Origin: Carnobacterium_A sp047553015
GTDB taxonomy: Bacteria; Bacillota; Bacilli; Lactobacillales; Carnobacteriaceae
Direction: 5' to 3'
NCBI RefSeq assembly: GCF_047553015.1
Contig: NZ_CP180212.1
Coordinates: 186,001 to 250,000 of the forward strand
Length of the DNA: 64,000 nt
The notes beneath the pieces are model-generated. The model worked only from the letters and a program-made list of their open reading frames with translations. It was not told where the DNA came from and did no database searches. The position numbers were made by a program, and so were the translations under genes. The number at the start of each line of letters is the position of its first letter. Position 1 is the first letter of the stretch. Of the stretch, positions 1-8,979 are shown in pieces.

Positions 1-596
1 TCTTCGTCTCCAGGACCATGTAACTTAACTTGTAACAATCCTTTTTCAGCATAAGTTAATGGAAATTCTGCATCTGGTGCAAATCCCATCGTTGAAGGCT
101 CTTCTAATTCGTTGTATCGATCTAGGCATCTCCATAAAGTTTCTTCATCGGTACCAAAAATGAAACGAACACGTTTTTTAAATGCGACACCTGAATCAAC
201 AACTGCTTTAAAGGCGTAAAGAGCAGCCATAGCAGGTCCTTTATCATCTTGAGACCCTCTTCCATAAATGGCTTCATTCTTTTCTATAGCCGTAAAAGGA
301 TCGCTTTCCCAAGAGTCTAAATTTCCAGGAGGTACTACGTCTAAGTGACATAGAATAGCAACAGACTCTTCACCTTCACCGTAGTCCGCATAACCATAAT
401 ATCCTTTTGGATCGATATAAGATTTCATTCCTAAATCTTCACAAATTGTAAGTGTCTTTTCTAAAACAGCCTGGATGTCATCACCAAAAGGTGTATCCCC
501 TTGTTGGTCTTCTCTTAGATAAGAAGGATAGGAGATTAATGTTTTAATTGCTTCAACACAAGCCATCTTATGTTGTTCTTGAATAAATGTTTTCAT
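1..596 (-). CDS. M20-family metallodipeptidase (PepV/Sapep-like), 3' end outside window
   Basis: About 198 N-terminal residues are visible; the C-terminus lies beyond the left edge. The protein starts MKTFIQEQHKMACVEAIK and carries the M20 metal-site signature CHLDVVPPG (His and Asp ligands) followed by GRGSQDDKGP and the general-base region GTDEET. That order is typical of PepV/Sapep cytoplasmic dipeptidases, which release amino acids from dipeptides with Zn or Mn. The ATG is preceded by a good AAAGGAG site. It lies 53 bp downstream of the YfcC-type carrier on the same strand, so the two are probably co-transcribed: peptide or amino-acid uptake followed by hydrolysis. Confidence 0.88.
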   Translation of the reverse strand, partial: MKTFIQEQHKMACVEAIKTLISYPSYLREDQQGDTPFGDDIQAVLEKTLTICEDLGMKSYIDPKGYYGYADYGEGEESVAILCHLDVVPPGNLDSWESDPFTAIEKNEAIYGRGSQDDKGPAMAALYAFKAVVDSGVAFKKRVRFIFGTDEETLWRCLDRYNELEEPSTMGFAPDAEFPLTYAEKGLLQVKLHGPGDE

Positions 597-649
597 GAAA
601 TTCTCCTTTCATTTTTTAAAATGATGATCGAATAAATTGAATAAGTCTT

Positions 650-2158
650 TTAGCCCACTGCAGCAGCTACACCAAGGATAACACAAGAAAGAACAAATAT
701 AATAACCATTAGTTTCAACATAAATTTCCACCAAACAGTAACATCAATTCTAGCAATAGCTAACGCACCCATAACAACTCCAGAAGTAGGAGTAATCAAA
801 TTAATGAAGCCACTAGCCGCTTGATAAGCTGTGATGACTAAATGTTGCGGTACATCTGAGAAAGTTCCTAGTGGGCCCATAATACCCATTGTCGCTGCAG
901 CTAATCCAGAAGTAGATGGAATAAGGAATGACATTGGAATATAGAAAATATAGGTTAAGATAGTAAAGATAATTGGAGATAAGCCACTTAGTCCTTTTTC
1001 TCCCCAACTTAGAATAGTTGCAGTAATCAAACCATCGTTCATAACAACCTGTATACCACGAGCAATAGCTACTACTAAAGCAACACTTAATAGATCTCTT
1101 GCTCCATCTAGGAATGAATCGACAATATCGCCTTCAGGCATTCTATAAAATAGTCCAATGACAACAGCCATTAGGAAGAAGAGCATAGTGATTTCTTGGA
1201 AATACCAATCACCTAAAGGAATCATTCTTTCACCAAGAAGAGTACCAATGAATGGGATACCAAGTAAGAAAGAGTTTAAGCTTTCAAAGAATGTCCAATT
1301 TTCACTTAGTGCAGTCCAAGGAATCAATGAAACAATCATAATGATAAATGAAAGAGCAAATAAAATCATGACATTCCGTTGACGTTTGTCCATTTCTTCT
1401 TGATCTTCAGGAATTTTAAAGTAAGCAATGTTTTCTTCTCTTTGGTCAGCGACTAAAGAGCTAGCTGGATCTTTTTCAACTTTCATAGCGTAACGGTAAA
1501 CATATAAAGTTGCTACAACATACATAACAACGAAGAAAATTAAACGCCAAATTATTCCTTCACCTGGGCTAATAGAGAGAGCTTGAGAAGCCACTCCGGT
1601 AGCGAAAGGGTTAACAGTTGAAGCAAGAACGCCTATTTGTGATCCAACTAAAACAATCGCGACGGCAACAACGGTATCAAAACCAACACCAATCATAACT
1701 GGAATAATTAAAGGATAAAAGGCCATTGTCTCCTCAGCCATCCCATAAGTTGTACCACCAATAGCGAACAAGAACATTAAGATAGGAATAAGTTTTTTTT
1801 CTTTTCCTTTATAATTTTTTACAATAGATGCAATACCTGCATCAAGTGCACCTGTTTTTGTCACAACACCTAAAAATCCACCAAGAATTAAAATGAATAA
1901 AGAAATTTCAATAGCTCCAGGCGTAGTGTCCGTCCCTAGCATCCCTTTTATAGGAGAGATGAAAACATCCCAAATTCCTTGTGGTTGAGAATCTACTGTA
2001 TGATAAGTTCCAGATAAAATATTACCAGCATCATCCATATCGTATGTTCCAGCAGGGATAACCCAAGTCAGAACGGCTATGAAGACAATGATAAGAAATA
2101 AAACGGTAAATGATGATGGCATTGAAAATTTCTTTTTAGCTTTTTTATTGTTTTCCAA
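650..2158 (-). CDS. YfcC-family membrane carrier (C4-dicarboxylate/amino-acid carrier superfamily)
   Basis: 502 residues, about a dozen hydrophobic segments, with an N-terminal basic tail (MENNKKAKKKF) then a first helix containing WVIPAGTYD, the hallmark opening of YfcC/DcuC-superfamily carriers. The C-terminal half has the IPSTSGLAAATMGIMGPLG and TPTSGVVMGALA motifs of this fold. Members move dicarboxylates, arginine/ornithine or small peptides; the substrate cannot be read from sequence. The neighbouring dipeptidase makes a peptide or amino-acid substrate plausible (inference). A GAGGAG ribosome site precedes the ATG. A TATAAT-like -10 and a CcpA-type site lie about 170 bp upstream. Confidence 0.85.
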   Translation of the reverse strand: MENNKKAKKKFSMPSSFTVLFLIIVFIAVLTWVIPAGTYDMDDAGNILSGTYHTVDSQPQGIWDVFISPIKGMLGTDTTPGAIEISLFILILGGFLGVVTKTGALDAGIASIVKNYKGKEKKLIPILMFLFAIGGTTYGMAEETMAFYPLIIPVMIGVGFDTVVAVAIVLVGSQIGVLASTVNPFATGVASQALSISPGEGIIWRLIFFVVMYVVATLYVYRYAMKVEKDPASSLVADQREENIAYFKIPEDQEEMDKRQRNVMILFALSFIIMIVSLIPWTALSENWTFFESLNSFLLGIPFIGTLLGERMIPLGDWYFQEITMLFFLMAVVIGLFYRMPEGDIVDSFLDGARDLLSVALVVAIARGIQVVMNDGLITATILSWGEKGLSGLSPIIFTILTYIFYIPMSFLIPSTSGLAAATMGIMGPLGTFSDVPQHLVITAYQAASGFINLITPTSGVVMGALAIARIDVTVWWKFMLKLMVIIFVLSCVILGVAAAVG

Positions 2159-2316
2159 AATATTCTCCTCCTCTATAATAAAAAAAATAATAACAAAAAA
2201 TAAAATATCTAACTAGATAATCTTTTTCTATTGCTGGTTACCATAACCTCCTTTTCTATTTAGGCAGTATTTTAACTTTCAATAAAAAAATAAAAATAAA
2301 AAAGTAATAATAAAAT

Positions 2317-2341
2317 AGAAAGTGCTTACAACTCGATTATA
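2317..2341 (-). promoter_or_regulatory. Promoter -10 with overlapping cre-like (CcpA) site for yfcC-dipeptidase operon
   Basis: On the minus strand TATAAT (2336-2341) is followed a few bases downstream by TGTAAGCACTTTCT (2317-2330), which matches the catabolite-responsive element consensus except for the central CG. Position just after the -10 would suit CcpA repression. The -35 is poor, so this is a candidate only. Confidence 0.45.
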
Positions 2342-2426
2342 GAAAAAACTAAAAAATATTTCACAATAAATCATGCATACTAAATGAGGAATAGACCACA
2401 TTTTTAAAAAATAGTTTAAAATAAGC

Positions 2427-2455
2427 TTGAAATATTTTATGAAATGCGGTAAGAT
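2427..2455 (+). promoter_or_regulatory. Promoter of the 5S rRNA-tRNA-Lys unit
   Basis: TTGAAA at 2427-2432, a 17-bp spacer, then TAAGAT at 2450-2455, about 90 bp before the 5S gene. No 16S or 23S gene precedes it, so this promoter probably serves 5S and tRNA-Lys alone. Confidence 0.6.
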
Positions 2456-2542
2456 TTAAAAAGAAGTTTTTATTAGTTTATTCTATTGAACTAATTGTAC
2501 CAATCAATAGAAAAAGAAACAAATTTAACAAGTTAGAACTAT

Positions 2543-2659
2543 GTGTGGTGATGATGGCAAGAAGGTCACACCTGTTCCCATGCCGAACACAGCAGTTAAG
2601 CTTCCTAGCGCCGATGGTAGTGAAGGGTTTCCCTTTGTGAGAGTAGGACGTTGCCGCGC
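2543..2659 (+). rRNA. 5S ribosomal RNA
   Basis: The conserved 5S blocks are present in order: GGTCACACCTGTTCCCAT, CCGAACACAGCAGTTAAGC, GCGCCGATGGTAGT and GAGAGTAGGACGTTGCC. The ends (GTGTGGTGA with TTGCCGCGC) can form helix I. Length is about 117 nt. It is isolated from any 16S/23S genes and followed 20 bp later by tRNA-Lys. Confidence 0.95.
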
Positions 2660-2678
2660 GTAACAACTTGTTTTATTT

Positions 2679-2751
2679 GAGTCATTAGCTCAGTTGGTAG
2701 AGCATCTGACTTTTAATCAGAGGGTCGCAGGTTCGAATCCTGCATGACTCA
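2679..2751 (+). tRNA. tRNA-Lys (anticodon TTT)
   Basis: 73-nt cloverleaf: acceptor GAGTCAT pairs with ATGACTC, D-loop AGCTCAGTTGGTAGAGC, anticodon loop ACTTTTAA (anticodon TTT), T-arm GCAGGTTCGAATCCTGC. CCA is not encoded. It lies directly after the 5S gene and before a terminator. Confidence 0.97.
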
Positions 2752-2755
2752 TAAC

Positions 2756-2789
2756 GACTATTAACGGATAACGTTGATAGTTTTTTTGT
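2756..2789 (+). terminator. Intrinsic terminator after tRNA-Lys
   Basis: Hairpin ACTATTAACG / ACGTTGATAGT followed by seven T residues ends the 5S-tRNA transcript. Confidence 0.8.
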
Positions 2790-2929
2790 TTGCCAAAAAA
2801 ACAACGTGAAAAGAATATTTAACTAGGAATCGTTTACATTTATAAATGAGTGGTTTACTGAAAAAAGATAGTGTAATATATAACATGAAGAAACAAAATG
2901 AAAAGAAAAGTTATTGGAGATGAAAAAAT

Positions 2930-3739
2930 TTGGAAGTTGAAGAATTTGAAACAAGCTCATTAATGGGAACTTTACGAGCAAGTATCCTCAAAAAGGAAGA
3001 TTTATTCGATAAAAGTAAATCACGCTATTTTATGCGATCAATGCTTGCTTGTTTGTTTTTGACAATTGGAACGGCAGCAGCTGTTTACTTAGGAGAAACT
3101 GTGAATGGAATTGTTCCAGGTGGTGGGAAAATAGCTTACGCATTAATGTTTACTTGGTCATTGGTTATGATTGTTTATCTGAATGCTGAATTAGGAACTT
3201 CTAATATGATGTATATGACTACTGCAGTCCATCGTAAAATATTGCCGTTGAAAAAAGCTGCAACCATTTTACTTGCTTGCGTTTTCTTTAACTTGGTTGG
3301 TGGAATACTAGCAAGTTGGTTAATTTCACACACAGGTGCTTTTTTACACGTCACACAAGATAGCTTTCTAGTCACAACTATTGCAAGTAAGTTGCAAAAA
3401 GGTCCTTCTCAAGTATTCTTTGAGGGAATATTTGCTAATCTTATTGTTAATATAGCAATCTTTACCACGATAAATATGAAAGAAGATACGGCTAGAATAT
3501 TGGCTATTGTTTTCATTATTTTTATATTTGCATTTTTAGGATTTGAACATGTGATAGCAAACTTTTCTTCTTTCTCATTAGCCTTCTTTACTACTGGTGG
3601 ACATGTGCCAGGTATGACTGTTATGGCGGTTCTTAGCAATCTTTTGTTTGCGACATTAGGCAACTTTGTAGGTGGCGGTTTATTATTAGGACTAAACTAT
3701 TCTTGGTTGAATAACGGACAATCAAAATATTCAGATTAA
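2930..3739 (+). CDS. Formate/nitrite transporter (FNT) family channel
   Basis: 269 residues with six predicted membrane helices and the FNT pore-loop style segments LGTSNMMYMT and ANLIVNIAIF. FocA/NirC proteins are pentameric channels for formate, nitrite or hydrosulfide. The start is a TTG at 2930, supported by GGAG about 12 bases upstream; no better ATG is in frame. It stands alone: its own terminator follows, and no pfl or nitrite reductase genes are nearby, so the anion is undetermined. The N-terminal 35 residues are hydrophilic and cytosolic. Confidence 0.88.
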   Translation: MEVEEFETSSLMGTLRASILKKEDLFDKSKSRYFMRSMLACLFLTIGTAAAVYLGETVNGIVPGGGKIAYALMFTWSLVMIVYLNAELGTSNMMYMTTAVHRKILPLKKAATILLACVFFNLVGGILASWLISHTGAFLHVTQDSFLVTTIASKLQKGPSQVFFEGIFANLIVNIAIFTTINMKEDTARILAIVFIIFIFAFLGFEHVIANFSSFSLAFFTTGGHVPGMTVMAVLSNLLFATLGNFVGGGLLLGLNYSWLNNGQSKYSD

Positions 3740-3762
3740 ATAAAAAAGATAGATAAATAAAA

Positions 3763-3806
3763 AGGACAGCTAGTACATTAGAACATGTATTAGCTGTTCT
3801 TTTTAT
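3763..3806 (+). terminator. Intrinsic terminator after the FNT gene
   Basis: Stem AGGACAGCTA / TAGCTGTTCT with a loop of about 20 nt, then TTTTT. Confidence 0.75.
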
Positions 3807-3997
3807 CTTGAAAAGAAAAAGAAATGGATACAAAATTTGAAGAGAGTTACCGTATATGAATAACTTAGAAATAAAAGGAGTTTTATTCTTGTTTGAGAAA
3901 ACTCCTTATTTTAAACAATCTAGCTCCTAATATTTCTACAGAGTGTGGTATAATAAAAAAAGAGTGGCAATTTTTAAACGTTATTGGAGGTGTACTT

Positions 3998-4831
3998 ATG
4001 TCCATGGATTGGTCACAATTATTTACATGGCGAACATTTATTAATGCAGTTGATATCCTAGTAGTAACCTTTTTTATTTACCAGTTAATTAAAACGCTAA
4101 AAGGTACAAAAGCGATCCAGTCGCTAAAAGGGATTGCAGTTATTTTATTAATTAAAATTGGAAGTTTTTTCTTACAATTGCAAACAGTTGATTGGATTGT
4201 TGATTTAGTTATCCAATGGAGTGTACTAGCCGTTATTATTATTTTTCAACCTGAATTACGAAGAGGATTGGAGCATCTTGGACGTGGGACGTTCTTTAAG
4301 AACGCAAAAAGAAAAATCAATCCAGCTACGAAAATGATTCAACAACTAGATCAAGCTGTTCAATATATGGCTAAAAGAAGAATTGGCGCATTGATTTCAA
4401 TTCAAATGGAAACAGAATTAGATGAGTATATTGCTACAGGAATACCTTTAGATGCAGATATTTCAGGTGAATTACTGATTAATATCTTTATCCCGAATAC
4501 TCCTTTGCACGACGGAGCAGTGATGATAAAAGATTATAAAATTGCAGCAGCAGCGGGGTATTTACCGTTATCTGAGAGTTCTTTAATTCCTAAAGAATTA
4601 GGAACTAGGCATCGTGCAGCTATTGGTTTGAGTGAAGTTACGGATGCAATCACGATCATTGTTTCTGAGGAAACTGGAGGCGTCAGTATCTCTCATCGAG
4701 GAGACTTGTTAAGAGAGTTATCTAAAGAAGACTTCATTAAATTTTTAAATAAAGAATTAATTCTTACAGAAGAAGAAGTCAAAAAAAATCCGTTTCAAGA
4801 GTTTGTTGATAATTTTAAGAAAGGAGTGTAA
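3998..4831 (+). CDS. cdaA: Diadenylate cyclase CdaA (c-di-AMP synthase)
   Basis: Makes c-di-AMP from two ATP at the membrane. I chose ATG 3998 (MSMDWSQLF) because TTGGAGGTG precedes it; an upstream in-frame extension to 3893 has no ribosome site and would add 35 non-family residues. This gives 277 residues, the usual length. Three N-terminal membrane helices fill residues 1-80, then the DAC domain with the catalytic DGA motif (LHDGAVMI) and the RHR motif (GTRHRAA). It is followed 2 bp later by cdaR and then glmM, the conserved operon in which CdaR and GlmM modulate the cyclase. Confidence 0.95.
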   Translation: MSMDWSQLFTWRTFINAVDILVVTFFIYQLIKTLKGTKAIQSLKGIAVILLIKIGSFFLQLQTVDWIVDLVIQWSVLAVIIIFQPELRRGLEHLGRGTFFKNAKRKINPATKMIQQLDQAVQYMAKRRIGALISIQMETELDEYIATGIPLDADISGELLINIFIPNTPLHDGAVMIKDYKIAAAAGYLPLSESSLIPKELGTRHRAAIGLSEVTDAITIIVSEETGGVSISHRGDLLRELSKEDFIKFLNKELILTEEEVKKNPFQEFVDNFKKGV

Positions 4832-4833
4832 AG

Positions 4834-5973
4834 ATGGAAAAACTTTATAATTCTCCTTGGTTCATTAGGCTAGTTGCTTTCGCTTTTGCAATTTTATTGT
4901 TTACTTACGTAAATTATGAAAACAATAGCAAGGTACTAACAACGAATCCATTAAATGGTGTTAGTACATCATCAAGTAAAATCATTACCAATTTACCGAT
5001 TGTAGTTGACATTGATCAAGACAAATATTTCGTTTCAGGTTTTCCAGAAACAGCTTCAATAGAAATTTCAGGACCAACAAATATCGTTTCTCAAACAACA
5101 GCGAACAAAGCATTTGATATTGTTGCTCAAAATTTAGATGATTTAGGTGTTGGGACACATAAAATAAATTTAGTAGCAGAGGGTTTATCTTCTGATTTAA
5201 ACTATACGATTACCCCAGCAGAAATTACGATTGAAATTAAAGAGAAACGAGTAGAAACATTTGAAGTTGAGGTTATTTTTGATGAAAGTAAACTGGCAAC
5301 AGGTTATCTAGCAGAAAAGCCTGTTTTAAATTATGAAACGGTTGAAGTTTCAGGTGCAGTATCTACAATTGAAAAAATTAACTCTATACAAGCAGTCGTT
5401 CCGTTATCTGAAAATACAAATACTGATGTTAAGAAAACAGTATCTGTTGATGCGCTTGATGCAAATGGAAATCAATTGGATGTCGTTATTAATCCAAAAG
5501 AAGTGACGGTTAGCATAGAAGTAAATAGCAATAGTAAACTACTGCCTATAAAGTTAATTAAAGTAGGAACGCCGGAAATAGACTATGAGTACGAATTAGG
5601 AATCGAAGATGAAAAAAACACCTCCATTTCAGTAATTGGAACGCCAGAACGATTAGGTAATCTCAGCAGCTTTCCACTTGAGATAGATATTACTGGCCTT
5701 AAAGAGACAGTTACTAAAGAAGTGACTTTACCTTTGGCAGAAGGATTATTTAGTATTGAACCAAAGAAAATAATTGTTAGGGTCACGGTGAAAAAAAGGG
5801 AGAAGCAACAGCCTAATGAAACAGATACACCTGAGGCGTCTAAAGAGTCTAGTATAAGTAGTGGAGATACAGAATCAATGAGTAGTTCAATTACAGACTC
5901 TTCTACCAATGAAGATGGAGTTATAAAGGAAAGCATTTCGACTTCTGGAGGAAAACTAGACTCAAGTAAGTAA
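4834..5973 (+). CDS. cdaR: CdaR, YbbR-domain regulator of CdaA
   Basis: 379 residues: one N-terminal membrane anchor (about residues 10-27), then YbbR repeats running to about residue 315, and a Ser/Thr/Glu-rich low-complexity tail. CdaR homologues sit outside the membrane and modulate c-di-AMP synthesis through contact with CdaA. It begins two bases after the cdaA stop, with GAAAGGAGTG at the cdaA 3' end acting as ribosome site. The long polar tail is probably a wall-facing or disordered extension; its length is variable in the family. Confidence 0.92.
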   Translation: MEKLYNSPWFIRLVAFAFAILLFTYVNYENNSKVLTTNPLNGVSTSSSKIITNLPIVVDIDQDKYFVSGFPETASIEISGPTNIVSQTTANKAFDIVAQNLDDLGVGTHKINLVAEGLSSDLNYTITPAEITIEIKEKRVETFEVEVIFDESKLATGYLAEKPVLNYETVEVSGAVSTIEKINSIQAVVPLSENTNTDVKKTVSVDALDANGNQLDVVINPKEVTVSIEVNSNSKLLPIKLIKVGTPEIDYEYELGIEDEKNTSISVIGTPERLGNLSSFPLEIDITGLKETVTKEVTLPLAEGLFSIEPKKIIVRVTVKKREKQQPNETDTPEASKESSISSGDTESMSSSITDSSTNEDGVIKESISTSGGKLDSSK

Positions 5974-6069
5974 AAACAATAACTAGATAATCAAGTTATA
6001 TTCAGACGATGATTAAAAGAGTGGTTTAAAAATTATGAAAGTTCTTACTTTGAAAAGGGGCATTATGAA

Positions 6070-7425
6070 ATGGGAAAATATTTTGGAACAGATGGAGTTA
6101 GAGGGGTAGCTAATTCAGAGTTAACACCAGAATTAGCATTTAAATTAGGAAGATTTGGCGGTTATATTTTATGTCAGCATACACAAGGAACGAATCATCC
6201 ACGTGTGTTAGTCGGAAGAGATACGCGAATTTCTGGTGAGATGTTAGAGTCTGCTTTGATAGCTGGTTTATTATCTGTTGGTATAGAAGTAATGAAGCTA
6301 GGTGTCATTTCAACACCAGGAGTTGCTTATTTAACACGCGTACAAGGAGCAGCTGCAGGGGTTATGATTTCAGCTTCACATAATCCAGTACCTGATAATG
6401 GGATAAAATTTTTTGGATCTGATGGCTTCAAATTATCAGACTCAACAGAACTTGAAATTGAAGCGTTATTAGACCAAGCAGAAGATACACTACCTCGTCC
6501 AAGTGCACAAGGGTTAGGAACAGTTGATGACTATCCAGAAGGTGCACTAAAATACACTCAATTTCTACAACAGACTATTCCTAATGATTTAAGTGGATTA
6601 CAAGTTTGTTTAGATGGTGCGAATGGCTCAGCGAGTCCTTTGATTAATCGTTTATTCGCAGATTTAGAAACAGAATTTGATGTAATGGGTGCTTCTCCTA
6701 ATGGTCTGAATATTAATGATGGCGTTGGATCAACACATCCAGAAAATCTAGCTAAATTCGTTCTTGAAAAGGGTGCAGATGCTGGACTTGCTTTTGATGG
6801 AGATGCCGATCGTGTTATTGCTGTTGATGAATTAGGCAATATCATTGATGGAGATAAAATCATGTACATTTGTGGAAAACATATGCTTGAAAAAGGTCGT
6901 CTTAAAAAAGATACGATTGTTTCAACAGTAATGAGTAACTTAGGGTTTCATAAGGCAGTTGAGGCTGCAAACATGACGGCTCTACAGACACAAGTAGGCG
7001 ATCGCTATGTCGTAGAAGAGATGCGTAAAAATGGCTACAACTTTGGTGGAGAGCAATCAGGCCATATGGTATTTTTAGACTACAATACAACTGGAGACGG
7101 TATGCTTTCAGGAATTCAATTGCTAAACGTAATGAAACAAACAGGGAAAAAACTATCAGAATTAGCAGAAGAAGTAGTCACTTACCCACAAAAACTAGTT
7201 AATATCCGAGTGAGTGATAAATATGGCGCAATGGACGTTCCTGCAATAAAAACAGTGATTGAAGAAGTAGAAAAAGAAATGAATGGCGATGGCCGTATTC
7301 TAGTTCGTGCAAGTGGAACAGAGCCGTTATTACGCGTGATGGCAGAAGCACCAACGCAAGCAAAAGTTGATCTATATGTTGATCGCATTGCGGATGTTGT
7401 TAGGGCTGAAATCGGATTAGATTAA
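6070..7425 (+). CDS. glmM: Phosphoglucosamine mutase GlmM
   Basis: 451 residues, full length for the family. Interconverts glucosamine-6-P and glucosamine-1-P for UDP-GlcNAc and peptidoglycan synthesis. The phospho-serine loop ISASHNPVPDNG (about residue 102), the Mg-binding DGDADR, the substrate loop GGEQSGHM and the phosphate-binding RASGTEPLLRVM are all present. It begins MGKYFGTDGVRGVAN. Third gene of cdaA-cdaR-glmM; GlmM is known to restrain CdaA in several Firmicutes. A hairpin with poly-T follows. Its pathway partner glmS is at 31.9-33.7 kb. Confidence 0.97.
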   Translation: MGKYFGTDGVRGVANSELTPELAFKLGRFGGYILCQHTQGTNHPRVLVGRDTRISGEMLESALIAGLLSVGIEVMKLGVISTPGVAYLTRVQGAAAGVMISASHNPVPDNGIKFFGSDGFKLSDSTELEIEALLDQAEDTLPRPSAQGLGTVDDYPEGALKYTQFLQQTIPNDLSGLQVCLDGANGSASPLINRLFADLETEFDVMGASPNGLNINDGVGSTHPENLAKFVLEKGADAGLAFDGDADRVIAVDELGNIIDGDKIMYICGKHMLEKGRLKKDTIVSTVMSNLGFHKAVEAANMTALQTQVGDRYVVEEMRKNGYNFGGEQSGHMVFLDYNTTGDGMLSGIQLLNVMKQTGKKLSELAEEVVTYPQKLVNIRVSDKYGAMDVPAIKTVIEEVEKEMNGDGRILVRASGTEPLLRVMAEAPTQAKVDLYVDRIADVVRAEIGLD

Positions 7426-7462
7426 ATAAAAGTATACGATTAGACGTAAAGTAAACTAAAAA

Positions 7463-7499
7463 ATGAGGTGGGCGTTCAATCTGCCTCATCTCTTTTTTT
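7463..7499 (+). terminator. Intrinsic terminator after glmM
   Basis: Stem TGAGG / CCTCA with extra pairing, followed by TCTCTTTTTTT. Confidence 0.7.
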
Positions 7500-7640
7500 G
7501 TATGGACGGGCATCTAAAGTTAGAAGAGCTTAAGAAAACCATTGAAACTCCCAAAGGCTAAAGAAATGTATGCTATACTAGACTGAAATTTGAGACTAGG
7601 ATAAAAAAATAAGTGCTATAGAAAGGGTGAAAAACCTTAA

Positions 7641-8405
7641 ATGGATTACAAAACATTAATGGATATTGCTATATTAGCAGGAGGAATTATGCTAGAAAGC
7701 AACGCTGAAACCTATCGTGTAGAAGATACAATGAACCATATTTTACAAACTTCTAACTTTGAGACTACTGAAGCTCTTGCAATAGCGACAGGATTAGTTG
7801 CTACTTTGGATGATCCCAGTATTGCGGATCCGATTACAATTGTTAAACGAATTAACTCAATAGCAACAAACTTAAGCAATATTGCTGAAGTTAATACTAT
7901 TTCGCGTCAGCTAACTAGTGGAGAAATAGCTATACCAGAAGCTTATGCTGCTTTACAAAATATTAAAAGAGTGCAATATAAGCAAGGCTATAAGGATATC
8001 GCAACATCTATTTTAGCTGCTTCATTTGCGCTGTTATTAGGCGGAGGAACGTTAGAAATGGTGGCTGCAGGCTTTAATGGAGCTCTATTAGCGCTAGTAC
8101 TAAAAGGAGAAAAACGATTAGGGATGGGTCCTTTTGTACGTAATGTTGTCTCCTCCGCGGTTATCTCAATTGGTGCAGGTTTAATGCACATATTTCTCTT
8201 TCCAACTCTTAATATGAATTTAGTTATTACCAGTACTATTATGCCTTTAGTACCAGGAACGGCTATTACGAATGCGATAAGAGATACATTACAAGGTGAT
8301 TATACTTCTGGTGGAGCGAAAGCATTGGAAGCATTTGTAGTAGCTTTATCAATCGCACTCGGCGTAGCCATCGGCTTGGTTATCATTGGAGGTGGAGTAT
8401 CTTGA
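7641..8405 (+). CDS. ThrE-family threonine/serine exporter, larger subunit (DUF1212)
   Basis: 254 residues. The N-terminal ~110 residues are soluble, beginning MDYKTLMDIAILAGGIMLESNAE with the AETYRVEDTM segment diagnostic of the ThrE/DUF1212 domain, then about five membrane helices. In Corynebacterium a single ThrE protein exports threonine and serine; Firmicutes often split it into two genes as here. AAAGGGTG is the ribosome site. The stop overlaps the start of the next gene by 4 bp (translational coupling). Substrate is inferred from family only. Confidence 0.85.
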   Translation: MDYKTLMDIAILAGGIMLESNAETYRVEDTMNHILQTSNFETTEALAIATGLVATLDDPSIADPITIVKRINSIATNLSNIAEVNTISRQLTSGEIAIPEAYAALQNIKRVQYKQGYKDIATSILAASFALLLGGGTLEMVAAGFNGALLALVLKGEKRLGMGPFVRNVVSSAVISIGAGLMHIFLFPTLNMNLVITSTIMPLVPGTAITNAIRDTLQGDYTSGGAKALEAFVVALSIALGVAIGLVIIGGGVS

Positions 8406-8851
8406 TCAGTCAAATCATAGGAGCTTTTTTTGCCGTTGCAGCGGCAACCATTATTTTAGAGTCCCCCAAGAGATATATTTTTCCAGCAGCTGTTGTTGGA
8501 GCTTCAGGTTGGTTTGTTTACTTGTTGTTTCTTAAAGCCTTTGGACCTGTTCCAGCTACGTATATTTCTGGTCTAGTTATTTCAACGGAATCCCATATTT
8601 TTTCTCGGATTTTCAAAGTGCCGGTGACTATTTTCTTTTTACCAGGATTTTTCCCATTGTTTCCAGGATCAGGAATGTACTTGGCGGTTTATGAATTTAT
8701 AAAAGGCCATACGAGTTTAGCACAAGGACACTTGATCATAACGATTCAGATTGCTGGAATGATTGCTTTAGCTATCTTTACAATTGACACTGTTTTCAAA
8801 GTATTAAAAAAGAGTCAGGATTTGAAAAAAAGCAGAGCACAAGTGAGTTAA
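8402..8851 (+). CDS. ThrE-family exporter, small subunit (ThrE_2/DUF3815)
   Basis: 149 residues, four or five membrane helices, with the GFFPLFPGSGMY motif typical of the ThrE_2 half. It complements the preceding DUF1212 protein to make a full ThrE-like carrier. The start is a TTG overlapping the upstream stop (4-bp overlap). A short hairpin terminator follows at about 8915. Confidence 0.83.
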   Translation: MISQIIGAFFAVAAATIILESPKRYIFPAAVVGASGWFVYLLFLKAFGPVPATYISGLVISTESHIFSRIFKVPVTIFFLPGFFPLFPGSGMYLAVYEFIKGHTSLAQGHLIITIQIAGMIALAIFTIDTVFKVLKKSQDLKKSRAQVS

Positions 8852-8914
8852 CGAATGTTGAGTAGATTAAAAAATAGTCGTAAGAAAGTGAATTTATGAT
8901 GGAATAGACTGTTG

Positions 8915-8947
8915 AAAAATAGAGAGAGTCCTTTCTCTATTTTTTTA
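8915..8947 (+). terminator. Intrinsic terminator after the ThrE pair
   Basis: AAAATAGAGA / TCTCTATTTT hairpin ending in six or seven T residues. Confidence 0.7.
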
Positions 8948-8979
8948 TCTATTTGATTAAAAGGAGGCTATTCTTCAGA

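Noticed and set aside
3893..3997. Longer cdaA start
   Set aside because: The 35 extra residues lie before the ribosome site at 3984-3992 and have no family likeness.
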